In this document: in pieces, positions 1 to 5,953 of the stretch | Layout of the letters: each line of letters starts with the position of its first letter | Position numbering within the stretch: position 1 is the first letter of the stretch | Source: Spirochaetaceae bacterium | GTDB lineage: Bacteria; Spirochaetota; Spirochaetia; Treponematales; Treponemataceae | NCBI GenBank assembly: GCA_017382775.1 | Contig: JAFNZQ010000042.1 | Location: 1 to 7,434 of the forward strand | Length of the DNA: 7,434 nucleotides | Direction of reading: 5' to 3' | The notes under the pieces: generated by a model | Database searches by the model: none | What the model saw: only the letters and a program-made list of their open reading frames with translations | What the model was told of the DNA's origin: nothing | Made by a program: the position numbers and the translations under genes

Positions 1-2
1 AA

Positions 3-1460
3 TTTGCCGATCCATTTGAAAATATGGGAGCTCAGTTGCTTAAAGAAGTTGCAACAAAAACCAACGATGTGGCCGGTGATGGAACCACCACAGCCACGGT
101 TTTGGCCTATTCTTTGGTACGAGAAGGCTTGAAAGCCGTTGCCGCGGGAATTCCCCCCATTGAATTGAAACGAGGAATGGACAAGGCCACCGAAATTGCC
201 GTTGCCGAAATTAAGAAAAATTCCAAGGAAATAAAAGGAAGTCGCGAGGAAGTTTCTCACGTGGCATCCGTTTCCGCCAACAACGATGTTGAAATCGGAA
301 ATATTTTGGCCGAAGCCATCGAAAAGGTGGGAAAAGAAGGTGTAATCACCGTGGAAGAATCCAAAACCATGGAAACAAGCACCAATTTTGTTGAAGGAAT
401 GCAGTTCGACCGCGGATACATTTCTCCCTATTTCGTAACCGATCGTGAACGAATGGAAACAGTTTTCAATGATTGCTACATCCTCATTCACGACAAGAAA
501 ATTTCCAACATGAAAGACATTCTTCCTTTGTTGGAGCAGGTTGCCCAAGAGGGAAAACAACTTTTGATTATTGCCGAAGATATGGACGGCGAAGCCTTGG
601 CCACATTGATTGTGAACACCCTTCGCGGCGCCCTTCGCACCTGTGCCATTAAGGCACCCGGTTTCGGCGATCGTCGCAAAGCAATGTTGGAAGACATTGC
701 CGTTTTGACAGGCGGAACAGTAATCACCGAAGAAACCGGTATGAAGTTGGAAAATGCCGACATTTCCTGCCTCGGAAAGGCTAAATCCGTTAAGGTTGAC
801 AAGGACAACACCACAATCGTTGACGGAGCCGGAAACGACAAAGACATTAAAGCACGCATTGCCGAAATTAAGGCCCAAATCGAATCCAGCACCAGCGATT
901 ACGACAAAGAAAAATTGCAAGAACGCTTGGCAAAATTGGCCGGCGGAGTTGCCGTTATCAACATCGGTGCCACAACCGAAGTTGAAATGAAAGAAAAGAA
1001 GCACCGTGTTGAAGATGCTCTTTCCGCAACCCGTGCCGCATTGGAAGAAGGAATCGTAGCCGGTGGCGGAATTGCCTTGATTCAGGCCGCAAAAGCCTTG
1101 GATAAAGCCGACGAAGGCCTTTCCGATTACGAAAAACACGGTTACAACATTGTTCGCCGTGCCTTGGAAGAACCCATTCGCCAAATTGCCGACAACGCCG
1201 GTGAAGACGGAGCCGTTATTGCCAACACAGCCAAAAACGAAAAGAAAGGCGTTGGTTTTGACGCTGCCGCAATGCAGTGGGTTGACATGTTTGCAGCAGG
1301 AATTATTGATCCTGCAAAGGTTACTCGTTCCGCATTGCAGAACGCCGTTTCCGTTGCAAGCCTTCTTTTGACAACCGAATGCGTTGTTACCGACATCCCC
1401 GAACCGCCCGTAGCTGCACCTGCTGCTCCTGACATGGGTGGAATGGGCGGAATGTACTAA
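3..1460 (+). CDS. groEL: Chaperonin GroEL (Hsp60), 5'-truncated by window edge
   Basis: This is the 60-kDa subunit of the cytosolic chaperonin, which encloses non-native proteins in a double-ring chamber with GroES and refolds them using ATP. The reading frame is open from base 3 ([11 protein letters not shown]), so the true start lies upstream. About 61 residues are missing by alignment to E. coli GroEL, and the ATG at 24 is internal. About 485 residues remain, giving an estimated full length near 546, normal for the family. Visible hallmarks are the nucleotide-binding [10 protein letters not shown] block (its Asp matches E. coli D87), the apical-domain stretch with [10 protein letters not shown] and [17 protein letters not shown], the [16 protein letters not shown] block carrying the catalytic Asp equivalent to D398, AGGGIAL, and the Gly/Met C-terminal tail DMGGMGGMY. 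groES is not in the window. A strong terminator follows the stop at once. The sequence reads most like spirochaete GroEL, from memory only. Confidence 0.98.
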   Translation, partial: FADPFENMGAQLLKEVATKTNDVAGDGTTTATVLAYSLVREGLKAVAAGIPPIELKRGMDKATEIAVAEIKKNSKEIKGSREEVSHVASVSANNDVEIGNILAEAIEKVGKEGVITVEESKTMETSTNFVEGMQFDRGYISPYFVTDRERMETVFNDCYILIHDKKISNMKDILPLLEQVAQEGKQLLIIAEDMDGEALATLIVNTLRGALRTCAIKAPGFGDRRKAMLEDIAVLTGGTVITEETGMKLENADISCLGKAKSVKVDKDNTTIVDGAGNDKDIKARIAEIKAQIESSTSDYDKEKLQERLAKLAGGVAVINIGATTEVEMKEKKHRVEDALSATRAALEEGIVAGGGIALIQAAKALDKADEGLSDYEKHGYNIVRRALEEPIRQIADNAGEDGAVIANTAKNEKKGVGFDAAAMQWVDMFAAGIIDPAKVTRSALQNAVSVASLLLTTECVVTDIPEPPVAAPAAPDMGGMGGMY

Positions 1461-1468
1461 GATTTCCG

Positions 1469-1502
1469 AAAAAACCGTGGGACTGTCTCACGGTTTTTTT
1501 TT
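1469..1502 (+). terminator. Intrinsic terminator of groEL
   Basis: The 11-bp stem AAAAAACCGTG (1469-1479) pairs with CACGGTTTTTT (1489-1499) around a 9-nt loop. A run of nine T (1494-1502) overlaps and extends the right arm. It begins 9 nt after the groEL stop codon, as expected for a Rho-independent terminator. The A-run on the left may also let it act weakly on the other strand. Confidence 0.9.
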
Positions 1503-1516
1503 GCCTTTTTGGGTTG

Positions 1517-1555
1517 CCGACGTCGTTTTTCATTACGGCGTCGGATTTTTATTTT
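1517..1555 (+). terminator. Second terminator-like hairpin after groEL
   Basis: CCGACGTCG (1517-1525) and CGGCGTCGG (1536-1544) form a 9-bp stem with one G.U pair and a 10-nt loop. An interrupted T-rich tract follows (1546-1555). It lies directly behind the groEL terminator, so it may be a tandem back-up. It also sits just upstream of the next gene, so a 5'-leader structure is possible. Confidence 0.6.
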
Positions 1556-1580
1556 ATAAAACAATTTTTGCAACATTTTT

Positions 1581-1585
1581 GAGGA
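1581..1585 (+). promoter_or_regulatory. Ribosome binding site that fixes the nucleotidyltransferase start
   Basis: GAGGA lies 5 nt before the ATG at 1591. The same frame stays open back to an ATG at 1438, but that extension would read through the end of groEL and both hairpins. The RBS and the family's typical N-terminus favour 1591. A TATAAA at 1555-1560 could be a -10 box, but no good -35 is visible. Confidence 0.7.
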
Positions 1586-1590
1586 CAAAC

Positions 1591-2256
1591 ATGGTAGAAA
1601 TCATCCCGTGGTTAAATAATTTTTCGGAAAAACTAAGGGAAACTTTCGGAAATCGGCTGTGGTTTTTGGGACTACAAGGAAGTTACGGTCGTGGTGAAGC
1701 CACAGAAACAAGCGACATTGATGTTGTTGTGATTTTGGATGAATTATCTTCCACGGACATTCAATCTTATAATGCAATGTTGGATTCTCTTTCCCACCGA
1801 GAATTAATCTGCGGTTTTCTTTCGGGAAAAGGGGAAATTCTGAATTGGGATCCAGCGGATTTATTCCAATTTTGTTATGATACAACGCCAATCAAAGGAA
1901 GCCTTGATGAGGTTTTATCTCTTGTTGACGAAAGTGCTGTGGCCGGAGCGATAAAAACGGGACTTTGCAACATATTCCACGGGTGCGTTCACAATATGTT
2001 GCACGAAAAAAACGACGATGTTTTGCGAGGCCTGTATAAATCCGCATCCTTTGTTGTGCAAGCAATGGTTTTTCAAAAAACGGGAACTTACATCAAGTGT
2101 CAATCCGACCTGGTTGCAATCCTTTCCGATGAAGACAAAATTATTGCGGAAACCTTTTTGAGATTAAAAAACGGTGCATCCGCGGATTTTACCCCAATGA
2201 GCGAAAACCTGTTTCGATGGACGCAAAAAAGGATAATTAACGGAACTTCGCTGTGA
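1591..2256 (+). CDS. Nucleotidyltransferase domain protein (minimal nucleotidyltransferase type)
   Basis: The product has 221 residues. The N-terminal half carries the polymerase-beta-like nucleotidyltransferase signature GSYGRGEATETSDID, with G30, S31, S41, D42 and D44. D42 and D44 are the expected metal-binding pair. Such enzymes transfer a nucleotide (often AMP) from NTP to a small molecule, protein or nucleic acid. The target cannot be told from the sequence. The C-terminal half (about 105-215) looks helical, with a conserved-looking CNIFHGCVHNMLHEK block and LYKSASFVVQAM. It is somewhat HEPN-like in layout, but I see no Rx4-6H ribonuclease motif. It resembles an uncharacterised nucleotidyltransferase family that I recall from Clostridia. 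Its stop overlaps the GTG start of the next gene by 4 nt (GTGA), implying co-transcription and translational coupling. A cytosolic location is expected, since no signal or membrane segment is seen. Confidence 0.8.
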   Translation: MVEIIPWLNNFSEKLRETFGNRLWFLGLQGSYGRGEATETSDIDVVVILDELSSTDIQSYNAMLDSLSHRELICGFLSGKGEILNWDPADLFQFCYDTTPIKGSLDEVLSLVDESAVAGAIKTGLCNIFHGCVHNMLHEKNDDVLRGLYKSASFVVQAMVFQKTGTYIKCQSDLVAILSDEDKIIAETFLRLKNGASADFTPMSENLFRWTQKRIINGTSL

Positions 2257-2924
2257 CAACAAATTTAATTTTTCGTGCCGCAACTAAATTTTTTTTGGGC
2301 GTCCTTGTTACCGCTATGTTGATTTTCATTCCCGCGGGAACAATCCGCTTTTACAACGGATGGCTTCTAATGGGAATTTTGTTCTTTCCCATGCTTGTCG
2401 CAGGCCTTGTGTTGGCAGTCAAAAATCCCCAACTGCTGGAAAAACGCCTTAATGCCAAAGAAAAACGGAAGGAACAAAATTTGGTTGTAAAACTCAGTGG
2501 CCTAATGTTTGTGGCAGGATTCATCCTTGGAGGATTAAACTTTCGTTTTGCTTGGACATCATTGCCACCGGTTGTAGTTCAGGCCGCCGCCGGTGTTTTC
2601 CTTGTGGGATACGGCCTTTACGCAGAAGTGTTGCGAGAAAATACCTATCTCAGCCGTACCGTGGAAGTGCAGGTCGGCCAAAGGGTAATCGACACGGGCC
2701 TCTACGGAATTGTGCGTCATCCCATGTACAGCGCGACGGTGCTGCTGTTCCTGGCCATTCCACTGGTGCTGGGTTCCATCCTGTCCTTTGGAATTTTCCT
2801 GTTCTATCTTCCCATAATCGCAATGCGGATAAAAAACGAAGAGGCTCTCCTACGAAATGAACTGCTCGGATACATCCAATACTGCGAAAAAGTCCGCTAT
2901 CGCCTTGTGCCCTTTGTGTGGTGA
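2253..2924 (+). CDS. Isoprenylcysteine carboxyl methyltransferase (ICMT)/PEMT-like integral membrane methyltransferase
   Basis: The product has 223 residues and starts at GTG 2253, inside the GTGA overlap with the upstream gene. It has about five hydrophobic segments: roughly residues 11-28, 37-55, 82-97, 106-126 and a long one at 161-190. The C-terminal signature is typical of the family: GLYGIVRHPMYS (149-160, the RHPMY SAM-binding motif), PLVLGS, RIKNEEALL (192-200) with the Glu pair E196/E197, GYIQY (206-210) and the end KVRYRLVPFVW. Family members methylate small or lipid-like acceptors at the membrane using S-adenosylmethionine. Bacterial members mostly have unknown substrates, and prenylated proteins are not expected here. 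Coupling to the nucleotidyltransferase suggests a shared but undefined modification role. No clear terminator follows, and the first dispersed repeat begins about 40 nt later. Confidence 0.85.
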   Translation: MTTNLIFRAATKFFLGVLVTAMLIFIPAGTIRFYNGWLLMGILFFPMLVAGLVLAVKNPQLLEKRLNAKEKRKEQNLVVKLSGLMFVAGFILGGLNFRFAWTSLPPVVVQAAAGVFLVGYGLYAEVLRENTYLSRTVEVQVGQRVIDTGLYGIVRHPMYSATVLLFLAIPLVLGSILSFGIFLFYLPIIAMRIKNEEALLRNELLGYIQYCEKVRYRLVPFVW

Positions 2925-2947
2925 TTGGTTTGAGATGTGGCGAAAAT

Positions 2948-2963
2948 GAACAAATCCGTGTGG
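2948..2963 (+). repeat. Short repeated module GAACAAATCCGTGTGG, copy 1
   Basis: GAACAAATCCGTGTGG abuts the left arm of dispersed repeat copy A. The same word recurs at 3153-3167 (15 of 16 bases) and exactly at 3371-3386. A shorter form, CAATCCGTGTGG, lies at 3201-3212. All copies lie between the methyltransferase and transporter genes. Confidence 0.8.
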
Positions 2964-3063
2964 GTCATTCCGAACTTGTTTCGGAATTCACACATCAGAG
3001 CCGGTCGCCGGAGATGCACGTCCGAGATGGGCATCAGAGATGCTGAAACAAGTTCAACATAAC
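2964..3063. repeat. Dispersed inverted-repeat element, copy A (long form)
   Basis: The left arm (from 2964) holds TTCCGAACTTGTTTCGGAA, a 6-bp hairpin. The right arm ends at 3063 and is the imperfect reverse complement of the left. Between them are 13-bp units beginning at 2998, 3011, 3024 and 3037 (GAG-CCGG..., GAGATGCACGTCC, GAGATGGGCATCA, GAGATGCTG...). The right-arm hairpin has one mismatch (TTCAACA for TTCAGCA), so this copy has begun to decay. It lies just after the methyltransferase gene and could also serve as a transcript 3' end, although no T-run follows. Confidence 0.9.
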
Positions 3064-3104
3064 GCATGAGGCATGACACGTGACGAAACCGTGACGCACT
3101 CTCA

Positions 3105-3141
3105 ACTTCTCACCGTGAGCATCAGCCTGTCTGCCGACCGG
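3105..3141. repeat. 37-bp module shared with 5222-5258
   Basis: These 37 bases, beginning ACTTCTCACCGTGAGCATC, are identical to 5222-5258. The 19 bases CTCTCAACTTCTCACCGTG at 3099-3117 also recur at 5371-5389. This is a module separate from the large inverted-repeat element, but it sits next to that element each time. Confidence 0.9.
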
Positions 3142-3181
3142 TAGATCGATGCGAACAAATCCGTGTGTTCATCTTTTATCA

Positions 3182-3200
3182 GATTTTGCGTAGCAAAATC
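3182..3200. repeat. Perfect 8-bp hairpin GATTTTGC-gta-GCAAAATC
   Basis: GATTTTGC (3182-3189), loop GTA and GCAAAATC (3193-3200) form a perfect 8-bp stem. No T-run follows on the plus strand (caatcc). On the minus strand the stem is followed by TGATAAAAGATG, so it is not a classical terminator on either strand. Its role is unknown. Confidence 0.6.
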
Positions 3201-3228
3201 CAATCCGTGTGGCATCATTTTCACCAAA

Positions 3229-3256
3229 GTAAACCAAAAGTTTACCTACGGTTTAC
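3229..3256. repeat. Solitary copy of the GTAAACC...GGTTTAC 28-bp unit
   Basis: This 28-bp palindromic unit (GTAAACC at 3229-3235, GGTTTAC at 3250-3256, internal AAAAGTTTACC) matches the units arrayed at 5954-6065. It can fold either as GTAAAC-caaaa-GTTTAC or with the outer GTAAACC/GGTTTAC arms. It lies about 200 bp from the 3' end of the transporter gene. Confidence 0.85.
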
Positions 3257-3351
3257 TTAAACCGAACAGAAACCCTAACTAAACCAACCACCTACATAGC
3301 CAAATTCGCCCACATCATCTACTACCAACTTCGCCAACAATAGAAACCCCC
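3257..3351. other. C-rich, G-poor stretch without a gene
   Basis: In these 95 bases I count 36 C and 6 G on the plus strand, an extreme skew compared with the surroundings. No credible open frame or long repeat is seen. The minus strand, the transporter's coding direction, contains GGTGGTTGGTTTAGTTAGGG (3292-3273), which could form a two-layer G-quadruplex in any transporter mRNA that extends this far. Confidence 0.6.
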
Positions 3352-3391
3352 AGTGAGCATCGTTAGATGGGAACAAATCCGTGTGGCAAAA

Positions 3392-3408
3392 GTAAACAAA
3401 AAGTTTAC
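3392..3408. repeat. Decayed GTAAAC-aaaaa-GTTTAC unit
   Basis: This perfect 6-bp inverted repeat with a 5-A loop is followed by CCCGGCCG in place of the usual CTCCGGTTTAC. It looks like a half copy of the 28-bp unit. It stands right behind a copy of GAACAAATCCGTGTGG (3371-3386). On the minus strand it lies about 45 nt after the transporter stop and might trim or stabilise the mRNA, though no proper terminator is visible. Confidence 0.6.
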
Positions 3409-3451
3409 CCGGCCGCTTCTGGGTTTCTGTATCAGTAAATGTCTTCCATAA

Positions 3452-5053
3452 TTATGTTATGGACTTGAATGCTATCATAATAGCTATAATAACACCGGCG
3501 ATTCCTTCACCCCCCAGCAATCCTGATGCAACAATGAGGCCGCCGTTACCGGTTTTTGCACCCTTTACGTACTTATCGGTGACAAGTCTTATCATTCCGC
3601 CGATAAATGCTGTGGCAGACATAAAGAACGGAAGATAAATCCCCAATCCCAAGGTCATTACCGGCACATTGAAGCAGTAAAGGACAAAGGCTGTCACAAT
3701 ACCGACCGTAAAGGCAGGTACGTTGGAAATTCCCCCTACCATAGCAGATACCGCACCGGCCTGAGCCGCAGGAAACATCTCCGTTCCGAAGCTTGCGCCG
3801 CCGTAAGCCTTGATAATTACCATAAGAACCCCAACTGAAACAAATGCTCCCACCAGGCTTCCGATGCATTCTCCTATCCACTGGGCCTTGGGATCTGTAT
3901 CAAGAATACGTCCTGCCTTGAAATCGTTCATGATATCACCGCAGAGGCCGCAGGCCACCGCAACAACTGCAGCCACAAAGAAGGCCTCGGTTCCTTCAAT
4001 TGAAGTACAGGCCTTTACAGCCAGCAGAACTATGATGCCGAAAATCTCCATAGGGTTAATTCCGGTAAGTCCCACACACTCGGAGGCCATGGCTGTTGCG
4101 AGCCAAACACCGATAATTGTAAGACAAGATGCAACAACACCCAGTCCAAGCCACTTTGTAAAAGCAAAGGCAATCAGAACAAGAATCATCGGTGCCCATC
4201 TCATGGATACAACATCACACTTTTCGGCTCTTCCGGAAAACATTCCTCCGAAAATAGATTTTGCCTTGGGAATGATATTCTTGAACAGAACTCCAATACC
4301 GGTTCCTACCATGAGACCGATTCCCAGAGACTGTTTTACAGTCATGGCTGTGTCGGAAGTCCAAAGTCCGACCTCGGTACATGCAAAAAGGATACCGAAA
4401 TCGGCAAGGATCGCACCGATAAACCACACTGCATTGTTTTTAGGTCCGATAATGTAGCCCACAGCGGCCAGCATGGGACTTACGTATACTCCGGTATGAG
4501 AACCGTAAGCCAGCATTTTCTTATTGACGAGAACTGCGGGAATCTTATGGAAAAAATCCCGTAGAAATGCGAACAGGGAAGCAATCCCCATGGTCGCAAA
4601 AAGAACAACGGCCTTCTTTCCCCCTTCATCGCCGGTTTCAAGGGTTTTCGCACAGGCCTGTCCCATGGGATAAGGAAGATCTGCGGTATCTATAAAGTGT
4701 TTTCTTACAAGAGCAGTGAAAATAAGCCCCATGGCCACTCCCCCAAGCGTTAGAAGGAGAAGCCGGATCCAGCTAACCTCGACATTGCTGTTCACCATCC
4801 ATATCCCCGGAACAGTGAAAGCCAGCCCGCCGGCCACCATTGAACCCGCTGACATGGCTGTCTGAGTTACGTTGATTTCCTTAAGGTTTGTTTTCCCCAA
4901 CATTTTGAGGCTGAACATGGAAACAAGAGTGACAAACATTATCGGCCAGGGCAAAGAGCTGAGTTTCAGTGCAATAAACATGGAAGCGGTTGTGATAATC
5001 ACTGTACCTATGATACCGATTATTATACCTCTCACTGTAAGTTGATTTTTCAT
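3452..5053 (-). CDS. OPT-family oligopeptide transporter
   Basis: The product is a 533-residue, very hydrophobic protein with a dozen or more membrane-spanning segments, within the usual bacterial OPT size range. OPT proteins carry short peptides (or, in the YSL branch, metal chelates) into the cell, probably by proton coupling. Family-typical blocks are visible: NVTQTAMSAGSMVAGG (61-76), LPYPMGQACAKTLETG (126-141), ECVGLTGINPMEIFG (325-339), CGDIMNDFKAGRILDTDP (371-388), IYLPFFMSATAFIGG (472-486) and GLLGGEGIAGV (511-521). The ATG at 5051-5053 is supported by AAGGA 6 nt upstream, and the protein begins with a short basic MKNQLTVRG before the first helix. The gene is monocistronic and convergent with the methyltransferase unit, and repeat modules bracket it on both sides. 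No clear terminator follows, and I could not identify a convincing promoter in front. Confidence 0.93.
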   Translation of the reverse strand: MKNQLTVRGIIIGIIGTVIITTASMFIALKLSSLPWPIMFVTLVSMFSLKMLGKTNLKEINVTQTAMSAGSMVAGGLAFTVPGIWMVNSNVEVSWIRLLLLTLGGVAMGLIFTALVRKHFIDTADLPYPMGQACAKTLETGDEGGKKAVVLFATMGIASLFAFLRDFFHKIPAVLVNKKMLAYGSHTGVYVSPMLAAVGYIIGPKNNAVWFIGAILADFGILFACTEVGLWTSDTAMTVKQSLGIGLMVGTGIGVLFKNIIPKAKSIFGGMFSGRAEKCDVVSMRWAPMILVLIAFAFTKWLGLGVVASCLTIIGVWLATAMASECVGLTGINPMEIFGIIVLLAVKACTSIEGTEAFFVAAVVAVACGLCGDIMNDFKAGRILDTDPKAQWIGECIGSLVGAFVSVGVLMVIIKAYGGASFGTEMFPAAQAGAVSAMVGGISNVPAFTVGIVTAFVLYCFNVPVMTLGLGIYLPFFMSATAFIGGMIRLVTDKYVKGAKTGNGGLIVASGLLGGEGIAGVIIAIMIAFKSIT

Positions 5054-5059
5054 TTCAGA

Positions 5060-5064
5060 TCCTT
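5060..5064 (-). promoter_or_regulatory. Ribosome binding site of the OPT transporter
   Basis: On the minus strand AAGGA ends 6 nt before the ATG at 5053. It is preceded by an A-rich tract (TAAATAAAAAAGAAAAAAGG), which would keep the start region unpaired. Confidence 0.75.
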
Positions 5065-5110
5065 TTTTCTTTTTTATTTAGGGGAAGATACCTTACAGGC
5101 GTTGAATTTT

Positions 5111-5185
5111 CATTGTCCCCAACTTGTTTCGGAATCCACACATCAGAGATGCGCATCAAAGATGCTGAAACAAGTTCAGCATGAC
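5111..5185. repeat. Dispersed inverted-repeat element, copy B (short form)
   Basis: This is the short form, with only two 13-bp central units (GAGATGCGCATCA at 5146-5158, then AAGATGCTGAAAC). The right arm is intact (TGCTGAAACAAGTTCAGCA, ending in CATGAC at 5185). The left arm is degenerate (CATTGTCCCCAACTTG in place of CATTCCGAACTTG), so its hairpin is broken. It lies about 60 nt upstream of the transporter start codon, so it may be in or near that gene's promoter. Confidence 0.88.
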
Positions 5186-5221
5186 ACAAACGCAATTGCT
5201 GGATAACGAATCCCATTACGT

Positions 5222-5258
5222 ACTTCTCACCGTGAGCATCAGCCTGTCTGCCGACCGG
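5222..5258. repeat. 37-bp module, second copy
   Basis: This is identical to 3105-3141. Here it runs directly into the CCGGCGA... module that precedes copy C of the inverted-repeat element. The bases between copy B and this module (5186-5221) show nothing recognisable. Confidence 0.9.
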
Positions 5259-5320
5259 CGACATGACAACGCCCATTTAAACAATCGTCATTCCGAACTT
5301 GTTTCGGAATCCATACATCA
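5255..5320. repeat. 66-bp duplicated block shared with 6130-6195
   Basis: This ungapped block matches 6130-6195 with three differences (5262, 5264, 5314). It contains a 32-bp leader (including GACAACGCCCATTTAAACAATC) plus the left arm of the inverted-repeat element, showing that the leader travels with the element in copies C and D. Confidence 0.88.
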
Positions 5321-5360
5321 GAGATGCGCATCAAAGATGCTGAAACAAGTTCAGCATGAC
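5287..5360. repeat. Dispersed inverted-repeat element, copy C (short form, intact)
   Basis: This is the cleanest short copy. The left hairpin TTCCGAACTTGTTTCGGAA and the right hairpin TGCTGAAACAAGTTCAGCA are both perfect. The centre is the two 13-bp units GAGATGCGCATCA (5321-5333) and AAGATGC... (from 5334). The ends are GTCAT and ATGAC. From 5361 to 5487 I see only one further repeat piece, the 19-bp CTCTCAACTTCTCACCGTG at 5371-5389, and no gene. Confidence 0.92.
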
Positions 5361-5487
5361 ACACTTTCAACTCTCAACTTCTCACCGTGTGGCATCGTCT
5401 TCCCTAATTCCACGCAAGATTATACTCCCAACCGTCCTCTTTGTCAAGCAGGAAAGGTCGCCAACCACTCGCAGCCGGAATGCCGAC

Positions 5488-5883
5488 CTAGTCACCTTCT
5501 TTGAGGAGGTAAATTGCCATGGAGGCCATCCCCAAGCCCAGCATTATCAGGGATGATTTTACATCCCCTTTGCCCAAAATGGATGTTACAGCCACGGCAA
5601 TTCCCATGGCCAGGGGGATTGCTCGCAAAATCACATGGATTACGACTCCCACTCCCTGTCGAGCCTTTGCAGTGTCGGTTTTTGCACCGATTAAGTCCTC
5701 CACGGATGCATCCAATATTTCCGCCAACTTGGGAAGAGCCAATGTGTCCGGACAGGAAATGTCCCGTTCCCATTTTGAAATAGCCTTGTCCGTAACATTC
5801 ATAATGTCCGCCAACTCCTTTTGAGTAAGCCCCTTTTCCTTGCGAAGAGCACTGATGATTTCTCCCATGGATTTATCCGACAT
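5488..5883 (-). CDS. XRE-family helix-turn-helix regulator with C-terminal membrane segments
   Basis: The product has 131 residues. The N-terminal part (about 7-65) is a Cro/CI-type HTH: LRKEKGLTQKELADIMNVTD followed by KAISKWERDISCPDTLALPKLAEIL and the common ending ASVEDLI. A short linker (66-76) leads to two hydrophobic segments, roughly 77-103 and 109-126, so the protein is probably anchored in the membrane with its DNA-binding domain inside. Proteins of this layout are frequent in Lachnospiraceae-type Firmicutes and usually act as repressors of their own or neighbouring genes. The targets here are unknown. The ATG at 5881-5883 is supported by a strong AGGAGG and a clear promoter. The gene stands alone between repeat blocks, with the transporter on the same strand downstream but more than 400 bp away. 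No convincing terminator is seen. Confidence 0.9.
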   Translation of the reverse strand: MSDKSMGEIISALRKEKGLTQKELADIMNVTDKAISKWERDISCPDTLALPKLAEILDASVEDLIGAKTDTAKARQGVGVVIHVILRAIPLAMGIAVAVTSILGKGDVKSSLIMLGLGMASMAIYLLKEGD

Positions 5884-5891
5884 TCCTCTTT

Positions 5892-5897
5892 CCTCCT
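5892..5897 (-). promoter_or_regulatory. Strong ribosome binding site of the XRE gene
   Basis: AGGAGG on the minus strand lies 8 nt before the ATG at 5883, a full match to the Shine-Dalgarno consensus. It starts almost at the predicted transcript start, so the leader is very short. Confidence 0.85.
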
Positions 5898-5904
5898 AAC
5901 ATAA

Positions 5905-5933
5905 ATTATACCACCGAAGTCGCAAAAAGTAAA
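5905..5933 (-). promoter_or_regulatory. Sigma70-type promoter of the XRE gene
   Basis: On the minus strand a -35 box TTTACT (5928-5933, four of six consensus bases) and a perfect -10 box TATAAT (5905-5910) are separated by 17 bp. Transcription would start near 5898, giving a 5' leader of only about 15 nt. The GTAAACC repeat array begins about 20 bp upstream of the -35 box. Confidence 0.8.
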
Positions 5934-5953
5934 GAGAAAAACAATTGAGCGAG

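Noticed and set aside
1438..1590. N-terminal extension of the nucleotidyltransferase starting at ATG 1438
   Set aside because: It would overlap the groEL tail and encode through the terminator hairpins. GAGGA plus ATG at 1591 gives a normal family N-terminus.
3446..3462. CCATAA-ttatg-TTATGG palindrome at the transporter stop codon as a terminator
   Set aside because: It is a 6-bp AT-rich stem that includes the last codons, with no following T-tract on the minus strand.
3810..4457. Plus-strand open frame of 215 codons
   Set aside because: It lies wholly antisense to the OPT transporter gene, has a low-complexity Thr/Pro/Ile-rich composition and no recognisable domain, and is a shadow of that gene's codon pattern.
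5065..5125. Promoter for the OPT transporter
   Set aside because: Several partial hexamers exist on the minus strand, but no -35/-10 pair with 16-18 bp spacing stands out.
5055..5276. Minus-strand open frame of 73 codons containing HAELVSASLMRISD
   Set aside because: It is a translation of dispersed repeat copy B. The same peptide words come from the other copies (for example at 2897-3079 and 6099-6620), so the frame is a by-product of the repeat.
5455..5489. Terminator for the XRE gene
   Set aside because: AGGTCG and CGACCT can pair, but the loop is 23 nt and no T-run follows on the minus strand, so support is too weak.
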